DNA from: DATEDA01 sp963789885
GTDB taxonomy: Bacteria > Pseudomonadota > Gammaproteobacteria > Burkholderiales > SG8-39
DNA: 64,000 bases
Direction: 5' to 3'
NCBI GenBank assembly: GCA_963789885.1
Contig: CAWBNB010000029.1
Span: forward strand, 127,011 to 191,010
Positions 40,536-49,031 of the stretch are shown one piece after another. A program made the position numbers and the translations under genes. Under the pieces are notes generated by a model that was given only the letters and a program-made list of their open reading frames with translations, was not told where the DNA came from and did no database searches. Each line of letters starts with the position of its first letter. Position 1 is the stretch's first letter.

Positions 40536-42509
40536 CTAGATCACCCGCTCGTTCCCGCCGTCCACGGGCAGCTGCGCGCCGGTGGTCTTCGCGAACAGCG
40601 GCCCGCACATCTCGGCGGCAAGCTCCGCGACGTCGCGGCTAGTGACCTCGGTGCGCAGGACATTGTTCGTCTTGTACTGCTCGACGGTCATGCCGTAGCG
40701 GCCGGCGCGCTCGGCGAGCACTTCGTCGGTCCAGATCCCGGTGTCGAACACCGCGTTCGGATGGAGCGTGTTGATCCGGATCCGCTCCGCGCCCCACTCG
40801 AGCGCCGCGATCCGCGCGAGCTGGCTGAGCGCCGCCTTGGAGGCGGAGTACGCCGCCGCACCCGGCCCCGGGGCCGGCACGTTCTTCGACCCGATCACGA
40901 CGACGCGTCCGCCCTTCGGCGCACGTCCGAGATAGGGGTGGCAGGCGCGCATCAGCAGCAGGTTGGCGTCGAGGTTGACGTTCATCACCTTCCGCCATTC
41001 CTCGGTGCCGAGATCCTTGATGCTGCGCGTCGCCGCGAAGATGCCCGCGTTCAGCACCAGCATGTCCAGCCCCCCGAACACGCGTGCCGCTCGTTCGATC
41101 GCCGCCGCGATCGCGCGCTCGTCGGTGACGTCGCACGCGAGTCCGAGATAGTCGTCCCGATTGTGCAGGCGTTCCACCGCCGGATTGAGATCGAGGCCCA
41201 CGACCGCCGCGCCGCGCGCGAGCAGCGACGCCACCGCCGCCTTGCCGATCCCCGACGCGGCACCGGTCACCCAGGCCACTTCGCCCGCGAACTGCGGCGG
41301 CTTGCCGGCCTTCTTCAGCTTCGCCTGCTCGAGATCCCAGTACTCGACGTCGAAAATGTCCTGCGCCGGCAGTGCTTCGTAGCGTTCGAGCGCCTCGGCC
41401 CGCAAGATGACGTCGATCGTATGCTCGTAGAGTTCCTCGACGATCTGCGCATCCTTCGCGGTGCGGCCAAGGCTCGCCAGCCCGAAGCGGGCGTCGAGCA
41501 CCATCCGCGGCGCCGGGTCCAGGATGACCTTGCGCTCCTTGGCGTTCGGCTCGTGCCGGGCGAAGTACTCGCGGTAGGCCGCAACGAAGCCGTCGAGGTC
41601 GGTGCCGATCATCGGTATCCGCTTGGTGCGGATGACGTGATCCGGCGTCGCCGGCCCCTGCTGCGAGATGCGGGTGACCTCGGGGTGCCGCGCGAACGCG
41701 AGCGTTTGCCCGGTCGTGCGGGTGCGCATGACGAGCGGGAACCCCGCCGCGTCAGAGATGCACCGTCGGAGCTCGGCCAGCTCGACGCCGCCGATCTCGG
41801 GCTCCGCCGGCCGTGCCGGCGTCACCACCTCCCATGCGCGATGCTGTGCGAGATAACGCTCGGCGCGGACGACGAGATCGAGCATGCGCTCGTAGGACTC
41901 GCGCGCGCTCGCCCCGAACGAGAAGATCCCGTGCTTCATCAGGACCACGCCGACCGTCTCCGATGTCGCCCGGCGTGCGTACTCGCGCGCCACGGCCTGG
42001 GCGAGATCGAACCCCGGCATCAGGTACGGAATGGCGACCACCGCCTTGCCGTAGATCTCGCGGATGCGCGCCGCGCCGCCCGGTGTATTGGTGATGGCGA
42101 GGACCGCATCGGCGTGGGTATGATCGACGAACTTGAAGGGCATGCATCCGTGCAGGATCGTCTCGATCGACGGTGCCGGGGCGGATGCGCGCAGCATGTG
42201 CGTGACGAGCTCGTTCACCATGTCCGGGTCGGAGAGCCGGTCGAGGCGAGCGAGCTTGAGCACATGGTCGAGCCGGACCGGCGAGAAGCCCGCCGGCTCG
42301 ATCGCTTCGAGATCCCACCCGCTGCCCTTGACGTAGAGGACTTCCAGCTCGTCGCCGAAGCGGTCGCGCTCGGCGATCTTCACCGAGGTGTTGCCACCAC
42401 CGTGGAGCACGAGCGACTTGTCGCGTCCGAGCAGACGCGAGGTGTAGACGCGCGCGCCGAGGTCGCCTTCGAAAGCGGCGGCTTCGGCGTCCTGCCACAG
42501 ACTCTGCAT
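40536..42509 (-). CDS. Fused class II aldolase / short-chain dehydrogenase
   Basis: A 657-residue two-domain protein. Residues about 1-400 are a class II aldolase: substrate loop LVLHGGGNTSVK, zinc ligands in FVDHTHADAV (His 130 and 132) and His 193 in LMKHGIFSFGAS. Residues about 405-657 are a short-chain dehydrogenase with VTGAASGIGK and the Tyr554-Lys558 pair in YSASKAALS. Databases usually call this layout rhamnulose-1-phosphate aldolase/lactaldehyde dehydrogenase. No rhamnose genes are nearby. Lying 77 bp upstream of mtnA, it could instead act on methylthioribulose 1-phosphate; that is inference. Confidence 0.85.
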   Translation of the reverse strand: MQSLWQDAEAAAFEGDLGARVYTSRLLGRDKSLVLHGGGNTSVKIAERDRFGDELEVLYVKGSGWDLEAIEPAGFSPVRLDHVLKLARLDRLSDPDMVNELVTHMLRASAPAPSIETILHGCMPFKFVDHTHADAVLAITNTPGGAARIREIYGKAVVAIPYLMPGFDLAQAVAREYARRATSETVGVVLMKHGIFSFGASARESYERMLDLVVRAERYLAQHRAWEVVTPARPAEPEIGGVELAELRRCISDAAGFPLVMRTRTTGQTLAFARHPEVTRISQQGPATPDHVIRTKRIPMIGTDLDGFVAAYREYFARHEPNAKERKVILDPAPRMVLDARFGLASLGRTAKDAQIVEELYEHTIDVILRAEALERYEALPAQDIFDVEYWDLEQAKLKKAGKPPQFAGEVAWVTGAASGIGKAAVASLLARGAAVVGLDLNPAVERLHNRDDYLGLACDVTDERAIAAAIERAARVFGGLDMLVLNAGIFAATRSIKDLGTEEWRKVMNVNLDANLLLMRACHPYLGRAPKGGRVVVIGSKNVPAPGPGAAAYSASKAALSQLARIAALEWGAERIRINTLHPNAVFDTGIWTDEVLAERAGRYGMTVEQYKTNNVLRTEVTSRDVAELAAEMCGPLFAKTTGAQLPVDGGNERVI

Positions 42510-42539
42510 CGATCGTTCGGGGATGAACCGGGAGCGCCG

Positions 42540-42545
42540 TATTAT
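42540..42545 (+). promoter_or_regulatory. Candidate -10 element (TATTAT) ahead of the acetyltransferase gene
   Basis: TATTAT followed by AGCGGCCGG lies 26 bp before the ATG in the 62-bp gap divergent from the aldolase gene. The same TATTATANCGGCCGG string occurs at 45184 ahead of mltG. No good -35 is visible. Confidence 0.4.
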
Positions 42546-42571
42546 AGCGGCCGGTCCCTGCGCGACCGCGA

Positions 42572-43339
42572 ATGAACGACTCGATCTCGATCCGGATTCT
42601 CGCGTGGCCGGCAGCGCGCGTCGCGGCGATGAGCGTCCGCGAGGCGGTGTTCGTCGTCGAGCAGGGCGTGCCGCCGGAGATCGAGCTCGACGAATGGGAT
42701 CCCGAGTCGGAGCACGCGCTCGCGTTCGAAGCGGACGGTCGGGTGGTGGGAACCGGCCGTCTCCTGCCCGATGGACACGTCGGCCGGATGGCGGTGCTGC
42801 GCGACTGGCGCGGACGTGGCGTGGGCAGCGCGATCCTCTCCGCGCTGGTCGACCGTGCGACGGCGCGCGGGATGGGACGCCTCGTTCTCAATGCCCAGAC
42901 GCACGCGGTCCCGTTCTATGCCCGCCATGGTTTCGCCGCGTTCGGCGAGGAATTCATGGAGGCGGACATCCCCCACATCGCGATGGCGCGGGAGCTCCTG
43001 CTAGCGCTCGAGGCTGAAGCGCTGCCGCACGATCCCGACCTCGCTACCGGTCTCGTCGAACGAGCGCTCGACGAACGATACTTCGCGGTCGGCACCCACG
43101 AGGAGCGCGGTCGACGAGCGCGTGCCATAGCCGTCAGCAACGATCCGCAGGGACGAGAGCCGGCGCTCCCATTCGAGGCTCACCCCGGTGCTGGGAAGCT
43201 CACGGTCGGACGCGAGCCCCGTGTCGTCGAGAATGTCGAGCAGCGCTTCCGCGCTCAGGGTCCCATTCAGGGCTGCGGCGAGCCGCGCCTTGCCGGACTG
43301 CACCTTCGGCCAGTCCACGTCGAGCAGGCTGTTCGATAG
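42572..43339 (+). CDS. GNAT-family N-acetyltransferase (3' end uncertain)
   Basis: The first about 143 residues are a complete GNAT domain: REAVFVVEQGVPPEIELDEWD, VVGTGRLLPDG, GRMAVLRDWRGRGVGSAIL (acetyl-CoA loop) and FYARHGFAAFGEEFMEADIPH. The open frame continues to 43339, but this tail is purely antisense to the NRDE gene and has no family resemblance. A TAG in the next frame at 43002-43004 would give a 143-residue protein if one extra base lies just upstream, the same error type seen elsewhere in the window. Substrate unknown. Confidence 0.7.
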   Translation: MNDSISIRILAWPAARVAAMSVREAVFVVEQGVPPEIELDEWDPESEHALAFEADGRVVGTGRLLPDGHVGRMAVLRDWRGRGVGSAILSALVDRATARGMGRLVLNAQTHAVPFYARHGFAAFGEEFMEADIPHIAMARELLLALEAEALPHDPDLATGLVERALDERYFAVGTHEERGRRARAIAVSNDPQGREPALPFEAHPGAGKLTVGREPRVVENVEQRFRAQGPIQGCGEPRLAGLHLRPVHVEQAVR

Positions 43340-43765
43340 GCCATAGACGCCGGACGGAAGGCTGCGCAACTCGCTTTCCCGGTTCGAGAAATAGCAGAGC
43401 GCGGCACCATCGCCGACGAGGAGACTGAACCCGTTGTACCGGGCCGCCTCGTCGCGCACGCGCTCCAGGTATTCGAGCGGCGGTGTCTGCGAGCGCAGGA
43501 ATGCGCTCACGAGCGCGCCGCGCGAGGGCGCATCGGGGCGATTGCTGCCGGGGTCGCGATAGTTCGTGAGCGCGGCGAAGCGTCCAATCCGCGTGATCCC
43601 GAGCCAGGTGCCCTGCTGCTCGAGGTCGCGCCCGGCGAGCACTTGCGGTGCATCGGGCCAGAAGCCCGCCGGTGCAGTCGGCCGCCGGAACCATTCGTCG
43701 CGGTTCGCCGCGACGACGAGCGGGTAGGCCGAGTGCACGCGGTGGGCGAACAGGATGAGGCACAT
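43001..43765 (-). CDS. NRDE-family protein (TANGO2-like)
   Basis: A 254-residue Ntn-hydrolase-like family protein, named for the N-terminal VVAANRDEW motif. MCLILFAHRVHSAYPLVVAANRDEW starts at the ATG at 43765 (position of the A), with Cys2 as the possible nucleophile. GTWLGITRIGRFAALTNYRD and YNGFSLLVGDGAALCYFSNRE are conserved. The eukaryotic homologue TANGO2 is linked to haem or lipid metabolism; the bacterial role is unclear. It is followed upstream by DUF4936 on the same strand, 10 bp away. Confidence 0.85.
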   Translation of the reverse strand: MCLILFAHRVHSAYPLVVAANRDEWFRRPTAPAGFWPDAPQVLAGRDLEQQGTWLGITRIGRFAALTNYRDPGSNRPDAPSRGALVSAFLRSQTPPLEYLERVRDEAARYNGFSLLVGDGAALCYFSNRESELRSLPSGVYGLSNSLLDVDWPKVQSGKARLAAALNGTLSAEALLDILDDTGLASDRELPSTGVSLEWERRLSSLRIVADGYGTRSSTALLVGADREVSFVERSFDETGSEVGIVRQRFSLER

Positions 43766-43775
43766 CGCGCCGCAG

Positions 43776-44057
43776 TCAGTCGGTCGTGAATCGCTCGACG
43801 TGCCGGGTCGCGCCGGGCGCGAGCAGCTCCTCGAGGCGCGCACTCCCCGCCGCTGCGGCGAGCTCGTGCTCGAAGCGCGCCGGATCGCCGACGCCTTCGT
43901 AGATTTCCATCCACGTCCCGTCGTCCTCGACCCGCCGGAGCAGGCGGCCTCGAACGCCGGTGGCCTGCGCGAGCGCTGCCTGCATCGCCGCGACCGCCTC
44001 GCGGACCGCTGCCGCTGCGACCGCGCTGCGGTAGTACACGTAGTAACTGCGGCTCAT
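43776..44057 (-). CDS. DUF4936-family protein
   Basis: A 93-residue protein beginning MSRSYYVYYR, followed by a helix (residues about 12-32), GRLLRRVEDDGTWMEIYEGV, and a second helix. This beta-alpha-beta pattern is the DUF4936 profile, which is largely confined to betaproteobacteria and resembles dimeric alpha-beta barrel proteins. Function unknown. It lies between ygfZ and the NRDE gene, all on the minus strand, a combination I associate with this bacterial class. Confidence 0.78.
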   Translation of the reverse strand: MSRSYYVYYRSAVAAAAVREAVAAMQAALAQATGVRGRLLRRVEDDGTWMEIYEGVGDPARFEHELAAAAGSARLEELLAPGATRHVERFTTD

Positions 44058-44124
44058 ATGGAGGATGCCCCAGCGCCAAACCGCGCTCGGGGTTGCGCGC
44101 CGTTGGGGTGCGGGCCCAGCGGTC

Positions 44125-45153
44125 TCACGGCACCGCGTAGGGCAGGGGACGGAACCGCAACGCCGGTCCGGCCGCCGAACCGAGCCGGACGGTCGAGGCA
44201 TCCGCGCTCGCCGTCTGTACGATCGCGAGCAGATCGAACCCGCCTTCCGGTGCCGGTGCAGCGTTGACCACCGTTCCCGCGGACTGGTCGCCGCCGTCGG
44301 CGACGAGCGTGTCCCCCGCGGCCGGACCCGCTTCGGCATCGACGTGGGCAAGAAAGAGCCGTCGCTTCGGTTTCCCGAGGTACTGCGTGCGGGCGACGAT
44401 TTCCTGGCCGGGATAGCAGCCCTTGCGGAAGTTCACGCCACCGATCAGCTCGAGGTTCGCCATCTGCGGCACGAACTGGTCCTGCGTCGCCGGGGTGATC
44501 CACGGCAGCCCGTGCGCGATCTCGAGCCACTCCCAGCACGGTGCGCCGACCGGTGTGAGCGCGCCCGCGACGCGATCCCAGGCCGCGGCCGCCTGCGCGA
44601 CGGGCACGATCACGACGAGGCGGCCGTCGTCGATCGCGAGCACGGTCACTCCGCCGCCGCGGGCGATCTTTAGCGAGCCCACGGGTACGGTCCCTGCCAG
44701 CGCCATCACTGCCTGGCGGGCCCCAGCCCCGGCCAGGCCGAAAGCGACCCGATCATCGCTGGCGTCCGCGAGCGTGACCTTGGCTCGCAGCACGAACGTC
44801 TGCAGTCGCTTGCGGATGCCCGCGGCGAGGGAGCGCGGCAGCAGCAGGAAAAACGTTCCGGCCTCGGACCACAGCAGGAAGTTCGCGAGCACTCTTCCCT
44901 TCGCCGTGCAGTAGACGCCATAGACGGCGACGTCCTCGGCCAGGTCCTCGACGTCGCAGCTGAGCTGGGCGTGCAGGAACGCCCGGGCGTCCGCGCCCGC
45001 CGCGGCGAGCAGCCCGAACTGCGAGAGGTCGGCCACGATGCTCCCGGCAGCGGTGGCTGCGCGCTCGCGCGGCGCATCGCCGAAGTCGCGGACGACTCCG
45101 TCCACAACGGTTGCGCCGCGGGACGCGAGGACGGCCAGCCAGTCGGGGTGCAT
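44125..45153 (-). CDS. ygfZ: YgfZ/GcvT-like folate-binding protein
   Basis: A 342-residue member of the YgfZ/IBA57 family, which uses tetrahydrofolate in maintaining iron-sulfur proteins such as MiaB. The signature KGCYPGQEIVARTQYLGKPKRR, with its essential Cys, is intact, preceded by LELIGGVNF. It is divergent from mltG, as in many beta- and gammaproteobacteria (71 bp between starts). Confidence 0.92.
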   Translation of the reverse strand: MHPDWLAVLASRGATVVDGVVRDFGDAPRERAATAAGSIVADLSQFGLLAAAGADARAFLHAQLSCDVEDLAEDVAVYGVYCTAKGRVLANFLLWSEAGTFFLLLPRSLAAGIRKRLQTFVLRAKVTLADASDDRVAFGLAGAGARQAVMALAGTVPVGSLKIARGGGVTVLAIDDGRLVVIVPVAQAAAAWDRVAGALTPVGAPCWEWLEIAHGLPWITPATQDQFVPQMANLELIGGVNFRKGCYPGQEIVARTQYLGKPKRRLFLAHVDAEAGPAAGDTLVADGGDQSAGTVVNAAPAPEGGFDLLAIVQTASADASTVRLGSAAGPALRFRPLPYAVP

Positions 45154-45183
45154 TACGACAGCGGAGGGGCGGAGGGACCCCGG

Positions 45184-45189
45184 TATTAT
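45184..45189 (+). promoter_or_regulatory. Candidate -10 element (TATTAT) ahead of mltG
   Basis: TATTAT in the ygfZ/mltG divergent gap, 36 bp before the mltG ATG, followed by ATCGGCCGG. It shares the 15-bp pattern TATTATANCGGCCGG with the element at 42540. No clear -35. Confidence 0.4.
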
Positions 45190-45224
45190 ATCGGCCGGGT
45201 CGGTGCTCCCGGCCCGCCGCCGCG

Positions 45225-46223
45225 ATGTTCCGAGCGCTCAAGTACCTCTTCCTGCTGACCTGCCTTGCGATCCTCGCCGCTGCCGGCTGGCTGTGGCGGT
45301 TTGCGCACGAGCCGCTTCGCCTCGCCGGGCCGGCAGTCGAGTTCACGATCCCGCAGGGCAGCTCGCTTCGCGCAGCCTCGCGCGTGATCGCGCGGGCCGG
45401 GGTCGAGATGTCGCCGCTCGCGTTCGAGGCGGTGGCGCGAACCGTGGCGAAGCCGGGCGAGATCAAGGCCGGCACCTACGAGGTCACCGCCGGCACGACG
45501 CCGCTCGAGCTTCTCGGCAAGCTGACGCGCGGGGAGTTCGCGCTGGTCGAGGTCAAGTTCATCGAGGGGTGGACGTTCCGGCAGCTGCGCGAGGCACTCG
45601 ATGCCCACCCGCACGTCCGGCACGACACGAAGGGGCTCCCCGACGCGGCGGTCCTCGCGCGCCTGGGACTGAGCGAGCCGCATCCCGAAGGCCTGTTCTT
45701 CCCCGACACGTATCGGTTCGCGCGCGGGACGAGCGACATCGAGCTCCTGCGCACCGCCAACCGGGCACTGGCGAAACGGCTCGATGCCGCCTGGGCGGAT
45801 CGGCGGCCCGATCTGCCGCTCACGTCCCCGTACGAAGCGCTGATCCTCGCCTCCATCGTGGAGAAGGAAACCGGCAAGGGCGACGACCGGACGATGGTCG
45901 CCGCCGTGTTCGTCAACCGTCTGCGCGGCGGCATGAAGCTGCAGGCGGACCCCACGGTGATCTACGGGCTGGGCGAGAAGTTCGACGGCAACCTGCGCAA
46001 GCGCGACCTCGTCACCGACACGCCGTACAACACCTACACGCGCGACGGGCTCCCGCCGACGCCGATCGCCCTGCCGGGGCTCGCATCGATTGCGGCCGCG
46101 ACCAACCCCGCCGCGAGCGACGCCCTGTATTTCGTCGCACGCGGCGACGGTTCGAGCGAGTTCTCGCGCACCCTCGAGGAGCACAATCGCGCGGTGGCGA
46201 AATACCAGCGGGGAGGGCGCTGA
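45225..46223 (+). CDS. mltG: Endolytic transglycosylase MltG
   Basis: A 332-residue inner-membrane glycan-chain terminator (YceG family). A transmembrane segment (residues about 8-22) is followed by a LysM-like subdomain and the catalytic domain with the conserved Glu in LILASIVEKETG, then VNRLRGGMKLQADPTVIYGLG, YNTYTRDGLPPTPI and the terminal FSRTLEEHN. The ATG at 45225 places the membrane anchor at the N-terminus. mltG-tmk-holB is a conserved order; tmk begins 4 bp later. Confidence 0.95.
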   Translation: MFRALKYLFLLTCLAILAAAGWLWRFAHEPLRLAGPAVEFTIPQGSSLRAASRVIARAGVEMSPLAFEAVARTVAKPGEIKAGTYEVTAGTTPLELLGKLTRGEFALVEVKFIEGWTFRQLREALDAHPHVRHDTKGLPDAAVLARLGLSEPHPEGLFFPDTYRFARGTSDIELLRTANRALAKRLDAAWADRRPDLPLTSPYEALILASIVEKETGKGDDRTMVAAVFVNRLRGGMKLQADPTVIYGLGEKFDGNLRKRDLVTDTPYNTYTRDGLPPTPIALPGLASIAAATNPAASDALYFVARGDGSSEFSRTLEEHNRAVAKYQRGGR

Positions 46224-46227
46224 CCGG

Positions 46228-46842
46228 ATGGCTATGCGCGGCACGTTCATCACGCTCGAGGGCATCGACGGGGCGGGCAAGAGCAGCCACGTGGGCTGGA
46301 TCGCCGAACGCCTGCGCCGCCCGGGGCGAGAAGTGGTGGTGACCCGCGAGCCGGGCGGCACCCCGGCGGGAGAAAAGCTGCGCGACCTGCTCCTGCACGA
46401 CTCGATGGACGTCGGCACCGAGACCCTGCTCGTCTTCGCCGCACGGCAGGAACATCTGGCGCGCGTCATCCGCCCCGCGCTCGAACGAGGCAGCTGGGTC
46501 GTCTGCGACCGGTTCACCGATGCGACCTTCGCCTACCAGGGCGGCGGCCGGGGCTTTCCCGCGGCGAAGCTGGAAACGCTCGAGGATTGGGTCCAGGAGG
46601 GCCTCCAGCCGGATCTCACGCTGTTCTTCGATGTCCCAGTGAGCGTCGGGCAGGCGCGCCTCAAGGCCGCTCAGGCGGTCCATGACCGGTTTGAGCGAGA
46701 GGACACCGGTTTTCACGAGCGGGTCCGGGCGGTCTATCTCGAACGGGCCCAGCGCTTCCCGCGCCGCTTCAGGGTCATCGACGCCTCGCGCAGTCTGCCA
46801 GAAGTTAGGAAATCACTTGAACAGATAACTTCAACAATATGA
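46228..46842 (+). CDS. tmk: Thymidylate kinase
   Basis: A 204-residue dTMP kinase. The P-loop LEGIDGAGKSSH, the DR(F/Y) motif in VVCDRFTDATFAYQGGGRG, and a lid region with FEREDTGFHERVR are all present; TREPGGTPAGEKLR is conserved. MAMRGTF could start at either ATG 46228 or 46234. The last 45 bp become strikingly AT-rich, and its ATGA overlaps the holB start. Confidence 0.95.
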   Translation: MAMRGTFITLEGIDGAGKSSHVGWIAERLRRPGREVVVTREPGGTPAGEKLRDLLLHDSMDVGTETLLVFAARQEHLARVIRPALERGSWVVCDRFTDATFAYQGGGRGFPAAKLETLEDWVQEGLQPDLTLFFDVPVSVGQARLKAAQAVHDRFEREDTGFHERVRAVYLERAQRFPRRFRVIDASRSLPEVRKSLEQITSTI

Positions 46843-47870
46843 ATTTAGAGTTATATCCTTGGCTATGCTCGGCATGGAGCCAGCTTCAGATGCGGCGCGC
46901 GAACTTGCCCCATGCGCTGCTGATCCATGGCCGGCCCGGGCTGGGCAAGACCGTCCTCGCGCGGCTCTTCGCCCGGCGATTGCTATGCGAGGGCCCGGCC
47001 GGCGGTGACCTTCCGTGCGGCGAGTGCGCGGCTTGCCTCTGGTTCGAACAGGGCAACCATCCGGATTTCCGCATCCTCGAGCCCGAGGCCCTGTTCGCAG
47101 CCGAGGCCGAACACCGCGCGACCGAAGGCGAGCCGCGGAAGCGTGAAGGCGAGGCGGCGAGCCGTCAGATCCGGATCGACCAGGTGCGCGAGCTCCAGGA
47201 CTTCCTCACCATCGGAACCCACCGGGGCGGGGTACGCGTGGTCGTCGTCCGCCCGGCCGAGGCGATGAACGTCGCGACTGCCAACGCGCTGCTGAAGAGC
47301 CTGGAGGAGCCGGCCCCGAAGACCGCGTTCCTTCTGGTGTCGAGCGCGCCGGACCGGCTGCTGCCCACCGTGCGGAGCCGCTGCCAGAAGATCGCCGTCG
47401 CGCCAGCGGCCGCCGCGGAAGCGGTCGGCTGGCTGCGGGCCCGGGGCCTGCAGGATGCGGAGGCGGCCCTCGCCTACGCCGCGAACGCACCGCTTGCGGC
47501 GCTCGAAGACGCAGAGGAGCGTGCCGTTCGCGATTCGTTCGTCGCGGGCCGTCTCGCCGGCGGAAACCGGGACGCGCTCGAGCTCGCCGACGCGTGCCAA
47601 GGCATCGCGCCTGCGCGGGTGATCCTCTGGCTGCAGAAATGGATCGTCGACCTGGTGCTCGCCCGGACCGCCGGCAGCATCCGCTATCACCAGCGGCACG
47701 TATCCGCCCTGCGCGTGCTCGCCGGCTCGCTCGTATTGGAGCGGCTGGTAAGATTCGAGCGGTCCCTCACGGAAGCAGCGGCAGTGGCGCAACATCCGCT
47801 CAACCCGCGCCTGTTCCTCGAGGACGTTTTCCTGCGCTACGCCCAGATCTGGGAGGCCAGCAGTGGCTGA
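46839..47870 (+). CDS. holB: DNA polymerase III delta' subunit
   Basis: A 343-residue clamp-loader subunit. HGRPGLGKTVLARLFA is the P-loop-like segment, CGECAACLWFEQGNHPDF is the four-Cys zinc module, and NALLKSLEEPAPKTAFLLVS is the sensor 1 region. The Ser-Arg-Cys motif RSRCQKI is present. The first 40 bp are AT-rich, unlike the surroundings. holB overlaps tmk by 4 bp and pilZ by 8 bp. Confidence 0.93.
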   Translation: MNLELYPWLCSAWSQLQMRRANLPHALLIHGRPGLGKTVLARLFARRLLCEGPAGGDLPCGECAACLWFEQGNHPDFRILEPEALFAAEAEHRATEGEPRKREGEAASRQIRIDQVRELQDFLTIGTHRGGVRVVVVRPAEAMNVATANALLKSLEEPAPKTAFLLVSSAPDRLLPTVRSRCQKIAVAPAAAAEAVGWLRARGLQDAEAALAYAANAPLAALEDAEERAVRDSFVAGRLAGGNRDALELADACQGIAPARVILWLQKWIVDLVLARTAGSIRYHQRHVSALRVLAGSLVLERLVRFERSLTEAAAVAQHPLNPRLFLEDVFLRYAQIWEASSG

Positions 47871-48228
47871 CGATCCGAACAAGGGCGGGATCCGCCCGAG
47901 CGTGATGTCGCTGACGATCTCGCAGAAGTCCGCGCTCTACGCCGCGTACATCCCCCATCTCAAGCGTGGCGGGATCTTCATTCCGACCACCCGGCCCTAC
48001 CGCCTCGGCGACGAGGTCTTCATGCTCCTCACGCTGATGGACGACCCGAACAAGCTCCCGGTCGCAGGTCAGGTCGTCTGGATCACGCCGCCGAACTGCC
48101 AGGGCAACAAGGCGCAAGGCATCGGCGTCCAGTTCTCCGAGGACGAGAGCGGCCAGGCCGCGAAACGGCGCATCGAGTCGATCCTGGGCGGGGTGCTGCA
48201 GTCGACGCGGTCGACCCACACCTATTGA
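47863..48228 (+). CDS. pilZ: PilZ-domain protein (type IV pilus-type)
   Basis: A 121-residue single-domain PilZ. VMSLTISQKSALYAAYIPHL, GGIFIPTTRPYRLGDEVFML and the C-terminal GIGVQF match the pilus-associated subgroup found next to holB. The RxxxR and (D/N)xSxxG residues that bind cyclic di-GMP are not evident (KRGGIFI replaces the second), so nucleotide binding is doubtful. In Pseudomonas and Xanthomonas this PilZ binds FimX/PilB and is needed for pilus assembly. GTG 47863 overlaps the holB stop. Confidence 0.88.
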   Translation: MADDPNKGGIRPSVMSLTISQKSALYAAYIPHLKRGGIFIPTTRPYRLGDEVFMLLTLMDDPNKLPVAGQVVWITPPNCQGNKAQGIGVQFSEDESGQAAKRRIESILGGVLQSTRSTHTY

Positions 48229-48239
48229 CGCCGCACCCG

Positions 48240-49031
48240 ATGCAGCTGGTCGATTCGCATTGCCACCTCGATTTCGATGACTTCCGCGACCGGATCCCGG
48301 CGGTGCTCGCGAGCATGGCCGGGGCAGGGGTGTCGCATGCGCTCTGCATCAGCGTCACCCTGACCGATTTCCCCCGGGTGCTCGCGCTCGCCGAGCGCCA
48401 CGCGAACCTGTACGCCACCGTGGGCGTGCATCCCGACTACCCCGACGAGGGCGAGATCCGCGTGGAAGATCTGGTCCGGCTCGCCGATCACCCGAAGATC
48501 GTCGCGATCGGCGAGACCGGCCTCGACTATTACCGGCTGACGGGGGCCCTCGAATGGCAGCGTCAGCGATTCCGCGCGCACATCCGCGCGGCGCGGGCGA
48601 CTGGCAAGCCGCTCGTGATCCACACCCGCGCCGCCGCCGAGGACACGTTGCGGATCATGCGCGAGGAGGGCGCCCGCGAGGCCGGCGGGGTCATGCACTG
48701 CTTCACCGAGACCCTGGAGGTGGCCCGCGCCGCGGTCGAGCTGGGCTTCTTCGTCTCGTTCTCGGGCATCGTCACGTTCAGGAATGCCGCCGCCCTACGG
48801 GAGGTGGCGAAGGCACTGCCGCTGGACCGGATACTGGTCGAGACCGACTCCCCCTATCTCGCCCCGGTCCCGCACCGGGGAAAGGTCAACGAGCCCGCCT
48901 TCGTCCGGCACGTGGCCGAGGCAGTTGCCGAGCTGAGGGGCCTCAGCCTCGACGCCTTCGCCGAAGCCACGACGGCCAATTTTTTCCGATTGTTCAAGCT
49001 CTCTCCATCTAAACAACTAGTTGAGATATGA
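48240..49031 (+). CDS. tatD: TatD-family metal-dependent DNase
   Basis: A 263-residue TIM-barrel hydrolase. Metal ligands lie in DSHCHLDFDDF, GETGLDYYR, VIHTRAA, MHCFTE and ETDSPYLAPVPHRGK. Relatives show 3'-5' exonuclease activity. The ATG at 48240 fits the family start. The final 25 bp are AT-rich and give an atypical tail (KLSPSKQLVEI). Its ATGA overlaps the ankyrin gene start, indicating coupled translation. Confidence 0.92.
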   Translation: MQLVDSHCHLDFDDFRDRIPAVLASMAGAGVSHALCISVTLTDFPRVLALAERHANLYATVGVHPDYPDEGEIRVEDLVRLADHPKIVAIGETGLDYYRLTGALEWQRQRFRAHIRAARATGKPLVIHTRAAAEDTLRIMREEGAREAGGVMHCFTETLEVARAAVELGFFVSFSGIVTFRNAAALREVAKALPLDRILVETDSPYLAPVPHRGKVNEPAFVRHVAEAVAELRGLSLDAFAEATTANFFRLFKLSPSKQLVEI

